DNA of 64,000 bases from Ktedonosporobacter rubrisoli (GCF_004208415.1 NZ_CP035758.1:9734001-9798000), one strand, 5' to 3'; counted from the first letter of the stretch, positions 8,046-17,284 are shown. The notes: generated by a model not told the origin, from the letters alone. Made by a program: numbers and translations.

Positions 8046-9557
8046 CTACTCCTCCTGTTGGAGGGGAATGTTAAGTCTGAAAGTGCTTCCCTGACCGGGC
8101 TGGCTTTCTGTCTCGATGCTTCCTTGATGCTCATAAAGGATACTCTTGACGATGGCTAAGCCCAGTCCGCTACCCCTTGTGTCCCTGATGCGGGCTTGCT
8201 CGCTCCGATAGAAACGCTCAAAAATATGGGGCAGATCTTCGGCAGAAATGCCTATGCCTGTATCGCTTACTGTGACGATAGCGTAATCGGCGTTGGTATG
8301 TAGGGAGAGGCTTACCAGGCCCTCCGGTGAGGTATATTTGAGTGCATTATCAACAAGGGCTACGATAGCCTGCTTCAGCTGATCCGCATTGCCGCAAACG
8401 CGCGCTGGCGTAATATGCTGAAGCGATAAGCGAGGACGCTGTGGGCTTTGTGCAACATTATCTCTCTGGTCCGGCCGATACTGTCGGAAGATGTCGAGCA
8501 GCAGGCTATCAAGATCAATGGCTTGTTGCGCTGGGGACTTCTTATAGCCATTAGAGTGGTTGGGGGTGAGGCTATCCGCGTGGGCCAGGAGGAGAAGGTC
8601 GTTAACAAGGCGTCCCATGCGTTCTGCTTCGTCCCGCGCGTCGGCAAGGGCAGCCTGCATTCCAGCTGGGGGAAGATCGGGCGCTCTGCTCAGCAAGTCA
8701 AGATTGCAGCGAATGGCCGTGATGGGAGCGCGCAACTCGTGCGAGGCATCGGCCACAAAGCGTTTTTGGCGCAAGTGCGCTTTCTCCAGATTTGCTAGCA
8801 TCTGGTTCAACGTTGCAGCCAGCATGCTAAACTCGCTACTGCCCAGTAATCGTGGGTAGGAGACGCGCTGGCTGAGGTCTTCGCGCGCACTAATAAGCCG
8901 GGCAGTCCTGGTCATGCCGCGTATCGCAACCAATATTCCCCAACTCATCAGCCAGCCTCCAAGCGCAGAGAGCCCTAATACAAGGAGAGAGCCATGCCAG
9001 AGCACAAGGCGCAGCTCAGCAAGAGATTGCTCGACGTCATGTTTTGTGCGGGCCGTCTGGATAAAATGTAGCTCGCCAAAATCTGTGTTGCGCAACGTAT
9101 AGACACGGAAATGCTGGCCCTCATAGAAGATCGTGCTATATACGTCCTGCTTATTCGGCTGACGCTGCAGCTGACGTATGGCCTGTATATCCCAAGGAAG
9201 CGGGCTGCTGGCCGTATGCTCTACCTGAGTCTGGCTGCCATCACTGCTCTGCTGATTGGCAGTTGTCGCCAGAAGTTGTAAATGGCTGTCAAGCACCTCA
9301 ATTGAAATTGCCCCTCGACCCAGTGTATCAACTCCTGGAAGCAAACGCGGTATGGATGCGTCCTGGCCGGCCTTCATAAGGAGATCTTTGCCCAGTCTGA
9401 CGCTGGCCGCTCTACTGCTCAATGACAGATCCAGGTCTTGCCAGGCACGTTGTTCCGCCTGGATGTAGGTCAGCTGACAAAAAGTGAGGAGTGCTAGCGC
9501 TAAGATTCCCATCAACAGCAGCGTCAGGCGCACTGAAAGGGGAATAACTAACTTCAT
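8046..9557 (-). CDS. Sensor histidine kinase (HisKA/HATPase, HAMP)
   Basis: A 503-residue two-component sensor. It has TM1 at about residues 7-30, an extracytoplasmic sensor of about 150 residues, TM2 at about 182-212, and a HAMP linker. The HisKA dimerisation domain has ADASHELRAP with phospho-accepting His273. A HATPase_c domain follows with N box (ALVDNALKY), G1 (VSDTGIGI), F box (IFERFYRS) and G2 (GSGLGLAIV). All catalytic motifs are intact. Its ATG overlaps the stop of the upstream response regulator as ATGA, so the two are translated together. The architecture resembles MprB/CseC-type envelope sensors, but the signal is unknown. Confidence 0.95.
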   Translation of the reverse strand: MKLVIPLSVRLTLLLMGILALALLTFCQLTYIQAEQRAWQDLDLSLSSRAASVRLGKDLLMKAGQDASIPRLLPGVDTLGRGAISIEVLDSHLQLLATTANQQSSDGSQTQVEHTASSPLPWDIQAIRQLQRQPNKQDVYSTIFYEGQHFRVYTLRNTDFGELHFIQTARTKHDVEQSLAELRLVLWHGSLLVLGLSALGGWLMSWGILVAIRGMTRTARLISAREDLSQRVSYPRLLGSSEFSMLAATLNQMLANLEKAHLRQKRFVADASHELRAPITAIRCNLDLLSRAPDLPPAGMQAALADARDEAERMGRLVNDLLLLAHADSLTPNHSNGYKKSPAQQAIDLDSLLLDIFRQYRPDQRDNVAQSPQRPRLSLQHITPARVCGNADQLKQAIVALVDNALKYTSPEGLVSLSLHTNADYAIVTVSDTGIGISAEDLPHIFERFYRSEQARIRDTRGSGLGLAIVKSILYEHQGSIETESQPGQGSTFRLNIPLQQEE

Positions 9558-10264
9558 ATATTTTGGCCTCTCGTACCAGGTAAGCGCAAGACATAGCCTG
9601 TTCCGCGAATAGTCTGGATCAAGCGTTGCTCGCCCTGTTTCTCAAGCTTGTTGCGCAGGTGGCCGATATAGACCTCAAGCACATTGGGACCTCCTTCAAA
9701 ATCGTTGCCCCAGATCCGCTCCATCAGCAAGCTGCGGGTAAGTACAATGCGGGGATTGCGCAGAAATAGAGCCAGCAGCTCATACTCTGTTGTGCTTAAA
9801 TCAATGAGCCTCTGGCCGCGACGAGCCTGCCGAGTAGCCGTATCGAGCTCAAGATCGGCAAAGCATAATGTTTCGCGCGTGATATCGGGCGGCTGCTTGC
9901 GTCTCAGTACTGCTTTGACGCGGGCTAGCAATTCTTCAAGCGCAAAGGGTTTTACTAGATAGTCATCTGCTCCTGTTTCTAATCCCTTGACGCGCTCGGC
10001 TATTGTCGCGCGGGCTGTGAGCATAAGGACAGCAATCTCTGCATTCGTTTCGCGTAAACGCCTGCATACTTCCAGGCCATCGATGTTACCGGGCAGCATG
10101 AGATCGAGAATAACAAGATCTGGCGCTTTCAGGCGCACCAGTTCGAGCGCGCTGGCTCCGTTGGTAGCGCTTGAGGTGCGATAACCTTCATAGGCGAGAA
10201 CGCGTCTCAAGGCATTGGTAACGTGGCTCTCATCGTCTACAATCAGTATATGTGCATTTGTCAT
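9554..10264 (-). CDS. OmpR/PhoB-family response regulator
   Basis: A 236-residue regulator. The receiver domain has the acidic pair Asp10/Asp11, phospho-acceptor Asp54 (LVILDLMLPG), the Thr of LMLTARA and the Lys of LVKPFA. It is followed by a winged-helix DNA-binding domain (DLSTTEYELLALFLRNP, VYIGHLRNKLE). It is coupled to the histidine kinase by a 4-nt ATGA overlap. The ATG at 10262-10264 is chosen because the promoter at 10289-10318 would start transcription near 10282, too close for the longer reading. A TTG at 10276 is the alternative. Confidence 0.95.
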   Translation of the reverse strand: MTNAHILIVDDESHVTNALRRVLAYEGYRTSSATNGASALELVRLKAPDLVILDLMLPGNIDGLEVCRRLRETNAEIAVLMLTARATIAERVKGLETGADDYLVKPFALEELLARVKAVLRRKQPPDITRETLCFADLELDTATRQARRGQRLIDLSTTEYELLALFLRNPRIVLTRSLLMERIWGNDFEGGPNVLEVYIGHLRNKLEKQGEQRLIQTIRGTGYVLRLPGTRGQNI

Positions 10265-10288
10265 GATTGTATGCAACTTTCCTGCAGT

Positions 10289-10318
10289 AATACAGCCATA
10301 ACATAGAGAGCATGTCAA
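10289..10318 (-). promoter_or_regulatory. Promoter of the two-component operon
   Basis: Minus strand: perfect -35 TTGACA (complement of 10313-10318), 18-nt spacer, -10 TGTATT (complement of 10289-10294). The leader is about 20 nt. Confidence 0.6.
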
Positions 10319-10436
10319 GCTCTATCTATGCTAGCTTAGCGTAGTTTTGGGCAAAAGCTATAGGCCAGTTTCCCGAAGAATAAATTACTTCAGCAAGCTG
10401 AATTGTAGTTGAATGTGAGGCAAGTTTTTGCGTAGT

Positions 10437-10468
10437 CAGCCTCGTATGCAACCGCGAATACGAGGCTG
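10437..10468 (-). terminator. Hairpin after ABC-FHA gene 1
   Basis: Arms 10437-10447 and 10458-10468 form a perfect 11-bp stem (CAGCCTCGTAT) with a 10-nt loop just beyond the ABC stop codon. The T-rich tract is weak. Confidence 0.5.
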
Positions 10469-10473
10469 AACAG

Positions 10474-12930
10474 TTATTGTGGCAATTCTTCGTAGCGCAG
10501 AATAATTGTTGGATCGAGATGCACTTCGTCTTTATCTTCTAGGGCCAGTTGCTCAATGCGCTGCCCCTGGAAGCTAAGCCCATTCAAGCTTTCGGCATCT
10601 TCTATAACCCACGAACCGTATTTCCAACGAATGATGGCGTGAAAGCGTGAGACGCGCTGAGAGTCGATTTGAATATCGCTGGTGGGGAAACGTCCGATTG
10701 TGAATATCAATTTTGAGAGCTGGTATTCGCCTATCGTATTTCCATCTATCTCAACGATGACGCGGGCCTTGATGGGCTTATGGGGATTAGCTGATTGCTT
10801 CTCTGCCAGATGATCCGGTTGGGACGAGTTGGCTTCTGGCTCGTGCATCGCTACAGAACTGGAGGACTGAGAAGTAGCCCCGGCCGGAATGAGGCGCGGA
10901 TTTATAACCGGGATGCGCCGCATCGTGACCTCGGGCAGAGCCGGTAAAATGGGCGATGTGGGATCGAGCTCAAACTCATTTTCCCCCATGTCGGCGCTAT
11001 AGCGGTTCTGCTCTTCCAGCAAGCTAGCGAACAGGCCCTTCTTGCGCTTGAGATCTCTATAGCTGCCTCTTTCGACAATCTGGCCTGCGCGCATGACAAG
11101 AATCTCATCTACCTGTCCCAGCGTACTGAGGCGATGAGAGATAGTGAGGACGGTGCGCCCGACGATCAGCTTATTGAGTGCATGCATTACCTCGGCTTCG
11201 GCTTCGACATCAAGATTTGCCGTTGGCTCATCCAGGATGAGAATAGGGCTATCGCGTAGGATAGCGCGGGCAATGGCCAGCCGCTGGCGTTGACCACCCG
11301 AGAAATTGTTGCCTTGCTCGTGCACGTATGTGTTATAGCCGTCCGGCAGGCTCATGATAAAATCATGAATGTTTGCTTTGCGCGCTGCGTCGCTAATTTC
11401 CTCCATTGGCGCGCCTGGTTTGCCGATTTCAAGGTTTTCGCGAATCGTCCCCTCGAAGAGCACAGCCTCTTGCAAGACCAGGCTCACATTCTGGCGCAAA
11501 ACCTGCAATGGATATTGGCGGTTATCAAGGCCGTCTATCTTGACGGAGCCACTCTGAGCCTCGTAGAAGCGAGGAATAAGTTTAACAAGTGTGGTTTTTC
11601 CACCACCCGAGAAGCCAACCAGAGCCACTTTGCGCCCGGCCGGGATATGGATCGAGACATTTTTGATCACCGGACGATTTTTTATGTAGCCGAAGACGAC
11701 ATTTTCGAAGGTAATTTCTCCCTTGAGTTTGGGCATACCAGTGTAAGGCTTACTGCTCTCGATTACCTCGGGCGCTTGATCGAGAACCTCCTGGATACGC
11801 TCGACACCTGAGGCCGCATTGGTGGCCAGCGTTGTGAGTTTTGAGAGGTCGCGCATTGGCTGATAGAGCATCTTGAGATACGTTAGAAACAGAATCAGGG
11901 TTCCCACATCGATACTAAAGGGAGCGATAGACATAAAGCCAAGATCGAAGCCATTTCCAGCTGCCACATAGCCTCCCACACCGACGACGATGAGAGTGCC
12001 GAGCGAGACCAGAACCGAGACCAGCGGGGTAAATTGCGCTTGCAGGCTACCAGCGCGCATGCCCGCGTCCCTATGGCTCTCTACATGAGAGCCGAAACGC
12101 CTGTTCTCACGCGTCTCTAAGGTGAAGGCTCTGATTACGGTAAGGGCATTGATATCCTCAGTTGCCACATCTGCTATTTTTCCGGCCGCCCTTGCTTTCT
12201 TTTTGGCGGCCGACTTGATCCCTCCTGTATACCTGGAAACTACGAGAAAAAGCACGGGAGCGATAGCCAGGGAAAGCAGCGTGTATTGTGGGCTGATGGA
12301 GAGCATAATAGTGGCCACGCCGATAAGCGTGAGGACCCCGGCCATCAGATCAATCAGGCCATCAGTGACGAGCTTTTCTATGTCGGCAATATTGCCAGTG
12401 ACGCGCTGAACCAGATCGCCTTTCTTTTGGCGATCGTGCCAGTCAAGGGATAAGCGCTGGAGGTGATCGAATAGTTGCTCTCGGATGGTGACACTCAGGC
12501 TTTGCGCAATGAATGTAGATAGAAAGAGTTCAATATATACAAGCAGAGCGCTTAACAGGCTGAAGATAGCCAGTATAATCAGCGAGAAGATGATGACCCC
12601 GGTTACGCTATGATGAGTAACCATAGAGGGGATAGGTGAATTTGCCGGACAGGGATGAGATGGGGGCAGGCGAGGAGCTGCCCCAGGCGCTATCGGGCGT
12701 AAAGAAGGGTCAAGCGCGGGCGTATCAAAGAGTGAGAGCGGACCATTGAGAAAAGGAAATGTGCAGGCTGGATCGGCGCCCGGATTGCTGATTTTGCTGG
12801 GAATAAATTTCAGTGGCATCGCGGCAAGAAGATCTGAGCCAACTTGCGAGATGGTAACGAGAATAGCCAGGATAATGAGAAACCGATATCCCTTGAGATT
12901 GCGATAGAGAAATTTACAGAGAAATAGCAT
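10474..12930 (-). CDS. ABC exporter with C-terminal FHA domain (cassette 1)
   Basis: An 818-residue half-transporter. A six-helix exporter membrane domain spans about 1-380. The nucleotide-binding domain at about 395-640 has Walker A GFSGGGKTT, a Q-loop, signature FSGGQRQR and Walker B ILILDEPT. After a Ser/Pro-rich linker comes an FHA domain at about 725-815 with the phosphothreonine-binding pattern IGR...S..H...NG. Between helices 1 and 2 is an unusual proline-rich extracytoplasmic loop of about 55 residues with Cys56 and Cys94, conserved in the paralogue at 34312. FHA-ABC exporters controlled by Ser/Thr kinases are known (Mycobacterium Rv1747, where the FHA domains are N-terminal). It lies 15 nt after an ATP-grasp gene. 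The substrate is unknown. Confidence 0.95.
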   Translation of the reverse strand: MLFLCKFLYRNLKGYRFLIILAILVTISQVGSDLLAAMPLKFIPSKISNPGADPACTFPFLNGPLSLFDTPALDPSLRPIAPGAAPRLPPSHPCPANSPIPSMVTHHSVTGVIIFSLIILAIFSLLSALLVYIELFLSTFIAQSLSVTIREQLFDHLQRLSLDWHDRQKKGDLVQRVTGNIADIEKLVTDGLIDLMAGVLTLIGVATIMLSISPQYTLLSLAIAPVLFLVVSRYTGGIKSAAKKKARAAGKIADVATEDINALTVIRAFTLETRENRRFGSHVESHRDAGMRAGSLQAQFTPLVSVLVSLGTLIVVGVGGYVAAGNGFDLGFMSIAPFSIDVGTLILFLTYLKMLYQPMRDLSKLTTLATNAASGVERIQEVLDQAPEVIESSKPYTGMPKLKGEITFENVVFGYIKNRPVIKNVSIHIPAGRKVALVGFSGGGKTTLVKLIPRFYEAQSGSVKIDGLDNRQYPLQVLRQNVSLVLQEAVLFEGTIRENLEIGKPGAPMEEISDAARKANIHDFIMSLPDGYNTYVHEQGNNFSGGQRQRLAIARAILRDSPILILDEPTANLDVEAEAEVMHALNKLIVGRTVLTISHRLSTLGQVDEILVMRAGQIVERGSYRDLKRKKGLFASLLEEQNRYSADMGENEFELDPTSPILPALPEVTMRRIPVINPRLIPAGATSQSSSSVAMHEPEANSSQPDHLAEKQSANPHKPIKARVIVEIDGNTIGEYQLSKLIFTIGRFPTSDIQIDSQRVSRFHAIIRWKYGSWVIEDAESLNGLSFQGQRIEQLALEDKDEVHLDPTIILRYEELPQ

Positions 12931-12945
12931 TGTCTTTTCTCACTT

Positions 12946-13860
12946 TCAAGAAAGAGGTTTTTTCTCTTCCTGCGTGATCATAGGGAGAGGAGTGAGATTG
13001 CTGCTATTGGAAGCTGCGGCTAAAGCTGTGGGTTGGCGCTGAGCATAGCTACGTTTAGCAATAGCTATAATGTGCTTTGAGACGCGGGTAATAGCATGTG
13101 GAACCAGGCCAAAGCTGGGAAAATCATTGATATCGACTACCATCAGCCCTTCTTCAGTCTGGATGACGTCTAAGCCGTAGATATCCAGACCAAAGATGGC
13201 TCCTACGCGCAAGGCTAGGTTTCGTAGCTCCAGCGTAATGGGGATAAGCTGCTTGTCAACGTCGATTTCAGGGTGCAGCGGAGACCGTTTGGCAACCGAA
13301 TAGACCTCTTTGCCTGTGACATAAACTTTAATATCAAAACCTGTATTGTTTATATAGTGCTGAGCCAGCCAGAAGTTTCCTTTGGCTGGCCTGGTAACAG
13401 CTTGCAACGCTTTTAATTCTGTCGGACTATGCACCAGGTTAACTCCACGGCCAGAACTACCGTTGGCAGGTTTAATCACAAGTGGATAGTCTTTCTCTGG
13501 AACTTGCTCAAGAAGCTGGGTCTGAGCGACAAAGTAGGTGAGAGGGGTTGGTATGCCATGCGCATGGGCATAAGCTGTGGCTATCGCTTTGTCGCGGACC
13601 ATGTGTATCGCGCGCGAATTGTTGATAGTAGGAAGACCTATAGCTTCTGCAGCTTCTAAAATGCTCAGTCCAGGGCCATCCGAGACTGTTTTTAAAACGT
13701 AGGCATCGTAGTGCTGCGTGGGTAGATCGAAGAGGCTGGTAATAGTCTTGCCGGGTTCTAGAATGTCAACGTTGTGTCCCCATTGCCTGAGTTGTTCTGC
13801 AATGACTGTCGGCATAGACTCTTCTCTATACTGTTCTTCCAGAATAAAGCAAAAACGCAT
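12946..13860 (-). CDS. RimK-like ATP-grasp ligase (cassette 1)
   Basis: A 304-residue ATP-grasp enzyme. An N-terminal alpha/beta domain (MRFCFILEEQY) leads to the ATP-grasp core with nucleotide-binding VIKPANGSSGRGV at about 150-162 and a metal-binding motif VVDINDFPSFG near 245-255. Enzymes of this fold join a carboxylate to an amine or thiol through an acyl-phosphate. RimK relatives add amino acids to proteins or small molecules, and others make peptides or graspetides. The tail of about 35 residues is low-complexity. It is first in a two-gene unit with the FHA-ABC exporter, and a paralogue (39178) heads a similar unit, which suggests synthesis and export of one class of product (inference). 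Confidence 0.88.
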   Translation of the reverse strand: MRFCFILEEQYREESMPTVIAEQLRQWGHNVDILEPGKTITSLFDLPTQHYDAYVLKTVSDGPGLSILEAAEAIGLPTINNSRAIHMVRDKAIATAYAHAHGIPTPLTYFVAQTQLLEQVPEKDYPLVIKPANGSSGRGVNLVHSPTELKALQAVTRPAKGNFWLAQHYINNTGFDIKVYVTGKEVYSVAKRSPLHPEIDVDKQLIPITLELRNLALRVGAIFGLDIYGLDVIQTEEGLMVVDINDFPSFGLVPHAITRVSKHIIAIAKRSYAQRQPTALAAASNSSNLTPLPMITQEEKKPLS

Positions 13861-14331
13861 ATGATTTGTCCTTCATAGAAAGGGTGGGCTTCAGCCATCC
13901 TGTAAGATAGGTGTCCAGGGCACCAGAAAATGCTTGCAGAAGCATATATAAAAACCAGTGGTTAATAATAAATGCCGGGGAGGCTTGCTATTCCACTTTA
14001 AGGAATAGATGCTTTATAGTATAAGATTATTCGATATTGGGGCTAATAGTGTTTCTATCGCCTGCCGGACTTTAACGACTAGAGATGTTTTAGATTGCTT
14101 TCTAGTTAGCAAGTAATCAAAATATGCACTTGCTAAAATAGAAAAATACCTCATCAGCAATATAAAAGGATATCTTATCTGCAATAGGACAGTCAATAGG
14201 CATATGTCCTTAATATTCATTAAACTTTCATTAAATGATATTTAGTAAGGTGAAGAAAGTGGGAATTATAATGAATTTCTCTTATAGATGATGTTTCTAG
14301 TAGCGGAACTTTTATTAGAGGAAAAAGTAAA
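13861..14331. other. AT-rich intergenic region without a supported gene
   Basis: About 470 bp upstream of the ATP-grasp gene. A 68-codon minus-strand frame (14014-14220) lacks a convincing ribosome site and family resemblance, so it is not called. The region presumably carries the cassette promoter, but no convincing -35/-10 pair was identified. Confidence 0.4.
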
Positions 14332-14386
14332 AAACGAGAGCTGGCCGATTAGCTAAAAAATAAATTCTATCGGCCAGCTCTCGTTT
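14332..14386 (-). terminator. Intrinsic terminator of the Zn-dehydrogenase gene
   Basis: An 18-bp perfect inverted repeat (14332-14349 and 14369-14386) around a 19-nt AT-rich loop. Read on the minus strand the stem ends in TTTTTT then more T, as in a strong intrinsic terminator, about 30 nt past the stop codon. Confidence 0.85.
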
Positions 14387-14415
14387 AAATCTGGACTGTG
14401 GATATTTTAGAGAAT

Positions 14416-15447
14416 TCAGGCTGTAGGCTGGACTATAAGCTTGCCAAAGACAGCACGGTCCTCCATGCGCCTTTGTGCCTCACCTACTTGCTCAAGCGCG
14501 TAAACTTCAGCGATGGTGGGTTGGAAGCGTCCGGTTGCTACAAGCTTGATCACATCGGCAAGATCCTGACGTGTACCGCCATAAGAGCCGATAAGCGCAA
14601 GTTCTTTGGCAAACATATTCCAGATGTTCACCTTACCATCGTTGCCGGTAGTTGCTCCGCAGGTAACCAGCCGCCCGCGCCTGGTGAGGCAGGAGACACT
14701 TTTTTCCCAGGTATCGGCACCCACATGTTCGACAACAACATCAACCCCACGCTTCCCGGTGATGCGCCGTACTTCTTGCAAGAAATCCTGCTCCTGGTAG
14801 TTGATGACCTCAGCGGCCCCGAGCTGGCGAGCCTGTTCGACCTTTGCTGATGAACCAACGGTAGTAATGACGCGTGCTCCTTGCAGTTTGGCAATCTGAA
14901 TGGCTGCACTTCCTACTCCGCTGCCAGCTGCATGGACAAGAACGTCTTGCCCTGGACGCAGAGGAGCTTGCCTGGTCAGCATATGCCAGGCGGTAATGGC
15001 GGCAAGGCCCACCGCGGCTGCCGAGACATAATCAACCTCTTTGGGCAAGGCCACAATGCTTGAGGCTGGAACGCGTAGATATTCGGCGTATCCTCCCTGA
15101 TTGCCCAGGCCTACAATGTCGCTTTTGAGGCAAAGAACCTCCTCGCCGGCGCGGCAAAACTCGCATTGGCCGCAAAACAGATAAGGTGCGACGGCAACCG
15201 CCTGTCCAATGTTGAGTCCGTTAACAGCCTCACCAACAGCGGCAATTTCGCCAGCCACTTCCGAGCCAGAGATATGGGGCATAGGGGCTACTTTTGTGCG
15301 CCCTGCTCTTGAGTAAATATCCAGCCGGTTTACCCCACATGCATGCACCTTGACAATAACATCTGTCAAACCGGGCGTTGGTTGAGCTAGCTCTTCGACA
15401 CGGAGTACATCGATGTCTCCATGTTCATGAAATACTGTGGCTTTCAT
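14416..15447 (-). CDS. Zinc-type medium-chain alcohol dehydrogenase
   Basis: A 343-residue MDR-superfamily oxidoreductase. The N-terminal GroES-like domain carries the structural-zinc cysteine cluster CGQCEFCRAGEEVLC near residues 95-111. The Rossmann domain has HAAGSGVGSAAIQIAKLQGA at about 150-170. At the usual catalytic-zinc site the canonical GHE is GSE (HISGSEVAG), although the first Cys (HACGVNRLD) is present. Either the catalytic zinc has altered ligands or the enzyme works as a zinc-free quinone/enoyl reductase-like member (inference). ATG at 15445-15447 has AGAGGAAG upstream. The open frame extends further upstream but without a ribosome site. A strong intrinsic terminator follows. 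Confidence 0.92.
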   Translation of the reverse strand: MKATVFHEHGDIDVLRVEELAQPTPGLTDVIVKVHACGVNRLDIYSRAGRTKVAPMPHISGSEVAGEIAAVGEAVNGLNIGQAVAVAPYLFCGQCEFCRAGEEVLCLKSDIVGLGNQGGYAEYLRVPASSIVALPKEVDYVSAAAVGLAAITAWHMLTRQAPLRPGQDVLVHAAGSGVGSAAIQIAKLQGARVITTVGSSAKVEQARQLGAAEVINYQEQDFLQEVRRITGKRGVDVVVEHVGADTWEKSVSCLTRRGRLVTCGATTGNDGKVNIWNMFAKELALIGSYGGTRQDLADVIKLVATGRFQPTIAEVYALEQVGEAQRRMEDRAVFGKLIVQPTA

Positions 15448-15596
15448 CTTTCTTCCTCTCATTAGGGCCAGGGCTGAGCTCCTGGTATCGCAGTAGCTTG
15501 CTGCGTAGGCACGAAACAATAAATTCATTGTATGGAAAGGAGAGGGAAGATGCAAGGCGTTGGCCCGGATGATGGCAGCCTGATTGGCAGATTGGA

Positions 15597-16172
15597 CTAG
15601 ATGCGTGGATGATCAGAGAGTCCCTGCTCCTGCAGTTGTTGCCGATGCTGGATATGGAGCTCGTAGAGAGTGCGCATTACTTTGGCTAGCGAATCATCGA
15701 GCGGTCGAGAGGTATCAATGATGCAACCACCATCCTCAAACTCTTCGAAGCGCGGCCTCCATTGTTTCCACTCCTCCCATGAGGTGATTTGAAACTGCGA
15801 AACCTGTCCCTTGCGTCCTTCCAGACGCCGTTTTTGCACTTCTGGCGGACATTGGCAGTGTACTACCTGCAAGGGCGTGCGAAAAGATTGGGCAAGCCTT
15901 CTTGACTGTTCATACGTTCTATAGTAGGTAAGAGGAGTATCAACGACTACGCTTAAACCAAGGCTCAACTGTTCTCGTACGAGCGCGAACATGAGCTCAT
16001 ACGAGAAACGTCCTATATCGGGCAGGTCTCCGAAGATATCTACTCCTGTTTGTCTTATAATGTCTCTGTCGATTAGAGGAGCCTGCAGCGCTCTGGCAAT
16101 GGCTCTAGCAATGGTGCTCTTCCCTGTACCAGGGTATCCACGCATCATAATCAACGTGCTCGCAGTGTACAC
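15597..16172 (-). CDS. P-loop kinase-like protein (AAA_33 type)
   Basis: A 191-residue single-domain P-loop protein. Walker A GYPGTGKST lies at residues 12-20, and a DRDII motif follows at about 36-40. A basic lid-like segment (KRRLEGRK) lies near 113-120. The layout resembles small-molecule kinases of the gluconate kinase / chloramphenicol phosphotransferase / zeta-like group, and the substrate is unknown. GTG at 16170-16172 is used as start. ATG codons at about 16144-16149 would leave too little sequence ahead of the first beta strand. It lies 150 bp upstream of the dehydrogenase on the same strand. Confidence 0.8.
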   Translation of the reverse strand: MYTASTLIMMRGYPGTGKSTIARAIARALQAPLIDRDIIRQTGVDIFGDLPDIGRFSYELMFALVREQLSLGLSVVVDTPLTYYRTYEQSRRLAQSFRTPLQVVHCQCPPEVQKRRLEGRKGQVSQFQITSWEEWKQWRPRFEEFEDGGCIIDTSRPLDDSLAKVMRTLYELHIQHRQQLQEQGLSDHPRI

Positions 16173-16445
16173 AGTCGTAGTCTCACTTCTATGTCACAGG
16201 GAGATTTTCCCTACGCTCTGGATAGACAGCTAAAGATGTTAAGATGTGCTGCCATGGCGCGTTTCTCGTGCAAATAGGGTAGGGTCAAACATTGCTGGTA
16301 GAGAATATTCTACTCCAAAACTATATTTATTGAGTGTCGATTTACTCTTTAATCCCTTGTGTAAAGCGCCATAGTACTATCAGTATAGCCTTACCCGAAT
16401 GGGATTGTCTAGCTGTTCTGATAAATTGGTACTTATCCCCCTTAC

Positions 16446-16474
16446 TTGACGTTCTGGGTAGAGCGCGCTATCAT
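16446..16474 (+). promoter_or_regulatory. Promoter of the small membrane protein
   Basis: -35 TTGACG (16446-16451), 17-nt spacer, -10 TATCAT (16469-16474). Five of six match in each box. Initiation would fall near 16481. The remaining bases of the 16173-16507 gap show no gene. Confidence 0.6.
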
Positions 16475-16507
16475 CCATTATTATAAGGTCCATAAGTTTT
16501 AGGTAAG

Positions 16508-16789
16508 GTGTCTTTGCTTATCATGATGAAGCATTTTGAAGGACGCAGCCTGGCTCACCCTGGTTGCTTGATAGGTGTGACTGTCGGTTTAATTGTGGGT
16601 ATTGTGCTGGCGGGAGTGCTGGCTTCTGTCTTTAATTGGGCATTAAATCTTGTGCTCATCGTCTGGCTTGCCTTTACGCTCGGGCTCGGCTTGTTAGGCT
16701 GGACAATTGGCGAACATTTTTCAAAGAAATTTCAACTATTCAAGCGTGAAACTGATGAGCCGACGCTTTCTCATCCCTCTCAGGAATAA
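16508..16789 (+). CDS. Small two-helix membrane protein, function unknown
   Basis: A protein of up to 93 residues with two closely spaced glycine-rich hydrophobic helices (about 21-44 and 46-68) joined by a short turn. It has a positively charged N-terminus and a polar C-terminal tail, so both ends are probably cytoplasmic. No family is recognised. The start is uncertain: GTG 16508, ATG 16523 and ATG 16526 are all in frame. The good promoter just upstream supports real expression. Confidence 0.55.
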   Translation: MSLLIMMKHFEGRSLAHPGCLIGVTVGLIVGIVLAGVLASVFNWALNLVLIVWLAFTLGLGLLGWTIGEHFSKKFQLFKRETDEPTLSHPSQE

Positions 16790-17059
16790 AATTTTTGCGC
16801 TTACCTTGCCAAAGGGCTAGCACTTTGCGAAAAAGTATGCTATAGTTTTTACACAGGCAACAACAGGTGCCCTCTCGTGTTGCCAGGATCACTGAGAGCA
16901 GTGTTGCTCACTTGCGATGATGCGCCGTAAATAGTAGGACGCCGTATTGTCGTGGTTGCTGCACACTGACCGCTAGATACGCAAGTCCTCTGATCTGTGC
17001 TGTTTATTAGTCTTGTATGAACAGTTCCACCTGATCAGCACAAACTGGGAGGATATCTT

Positions 17060-17284
17060 ATGTTAGACAATGAATTCCGCCGTCCTTTCTCTGTTGATTT
17101 TGTTCCTCAGGGTAGCCTCTGCGAGTGGTGTGGCGAGCCCGCAGAACGCCAGCTAACAGCTATAGGTGGACGTTACCACAATGAGAGCGGATTGTTTTGC
17201 CGCTCCTGCGGTGAAAAATTCTCGCAGGCAGTCATCAACTCTTTAAGCGTTGCCGCTACAACACCTCCTATGGAAGCTCTGTAA
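17060..17284 (+). CDS. Small zinc-ribbon protein
   Basis: A 74-residue protein with two CxxC knuckles (CEWC at residues 21-24 and CRSC at about 47-50) separated by a short basic segment, as in treble-clef or zinc-ribbon proteins. No further domain is present. The ribosome site GGGAGGA precedes ATG 17060 at good spacing, so translation is likely. It could be a nucleic-acid- or protein-binding accessory factor, but the function cannot be read. It is preceded by about 270 bp without a gene and converges with korB. Confidence 0.65.
   Translation: MLDNEFRRPFSVDFVPQGSLCEWCGEPAERQLTAIGGRYHNESGLFCRSCGEKFSQAVINSLSVAATTPPMEAL

Noticed and set aside
11290..11811. A 173-codon plus-strand open frame inside ABC-FHA gene 1
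   Set aside because: It is antisense to the nucleotide-binding domain with canonical motifs on the other strand.
14014..14220. A 68-codon minus-strand frame that might be a precursor peptide for the ATP-grasp cassette
   Set aside because: No ribosome site, no leader/core pattern, and very AT-rich composition like its non-coding surroundings. It was kept only as a note.
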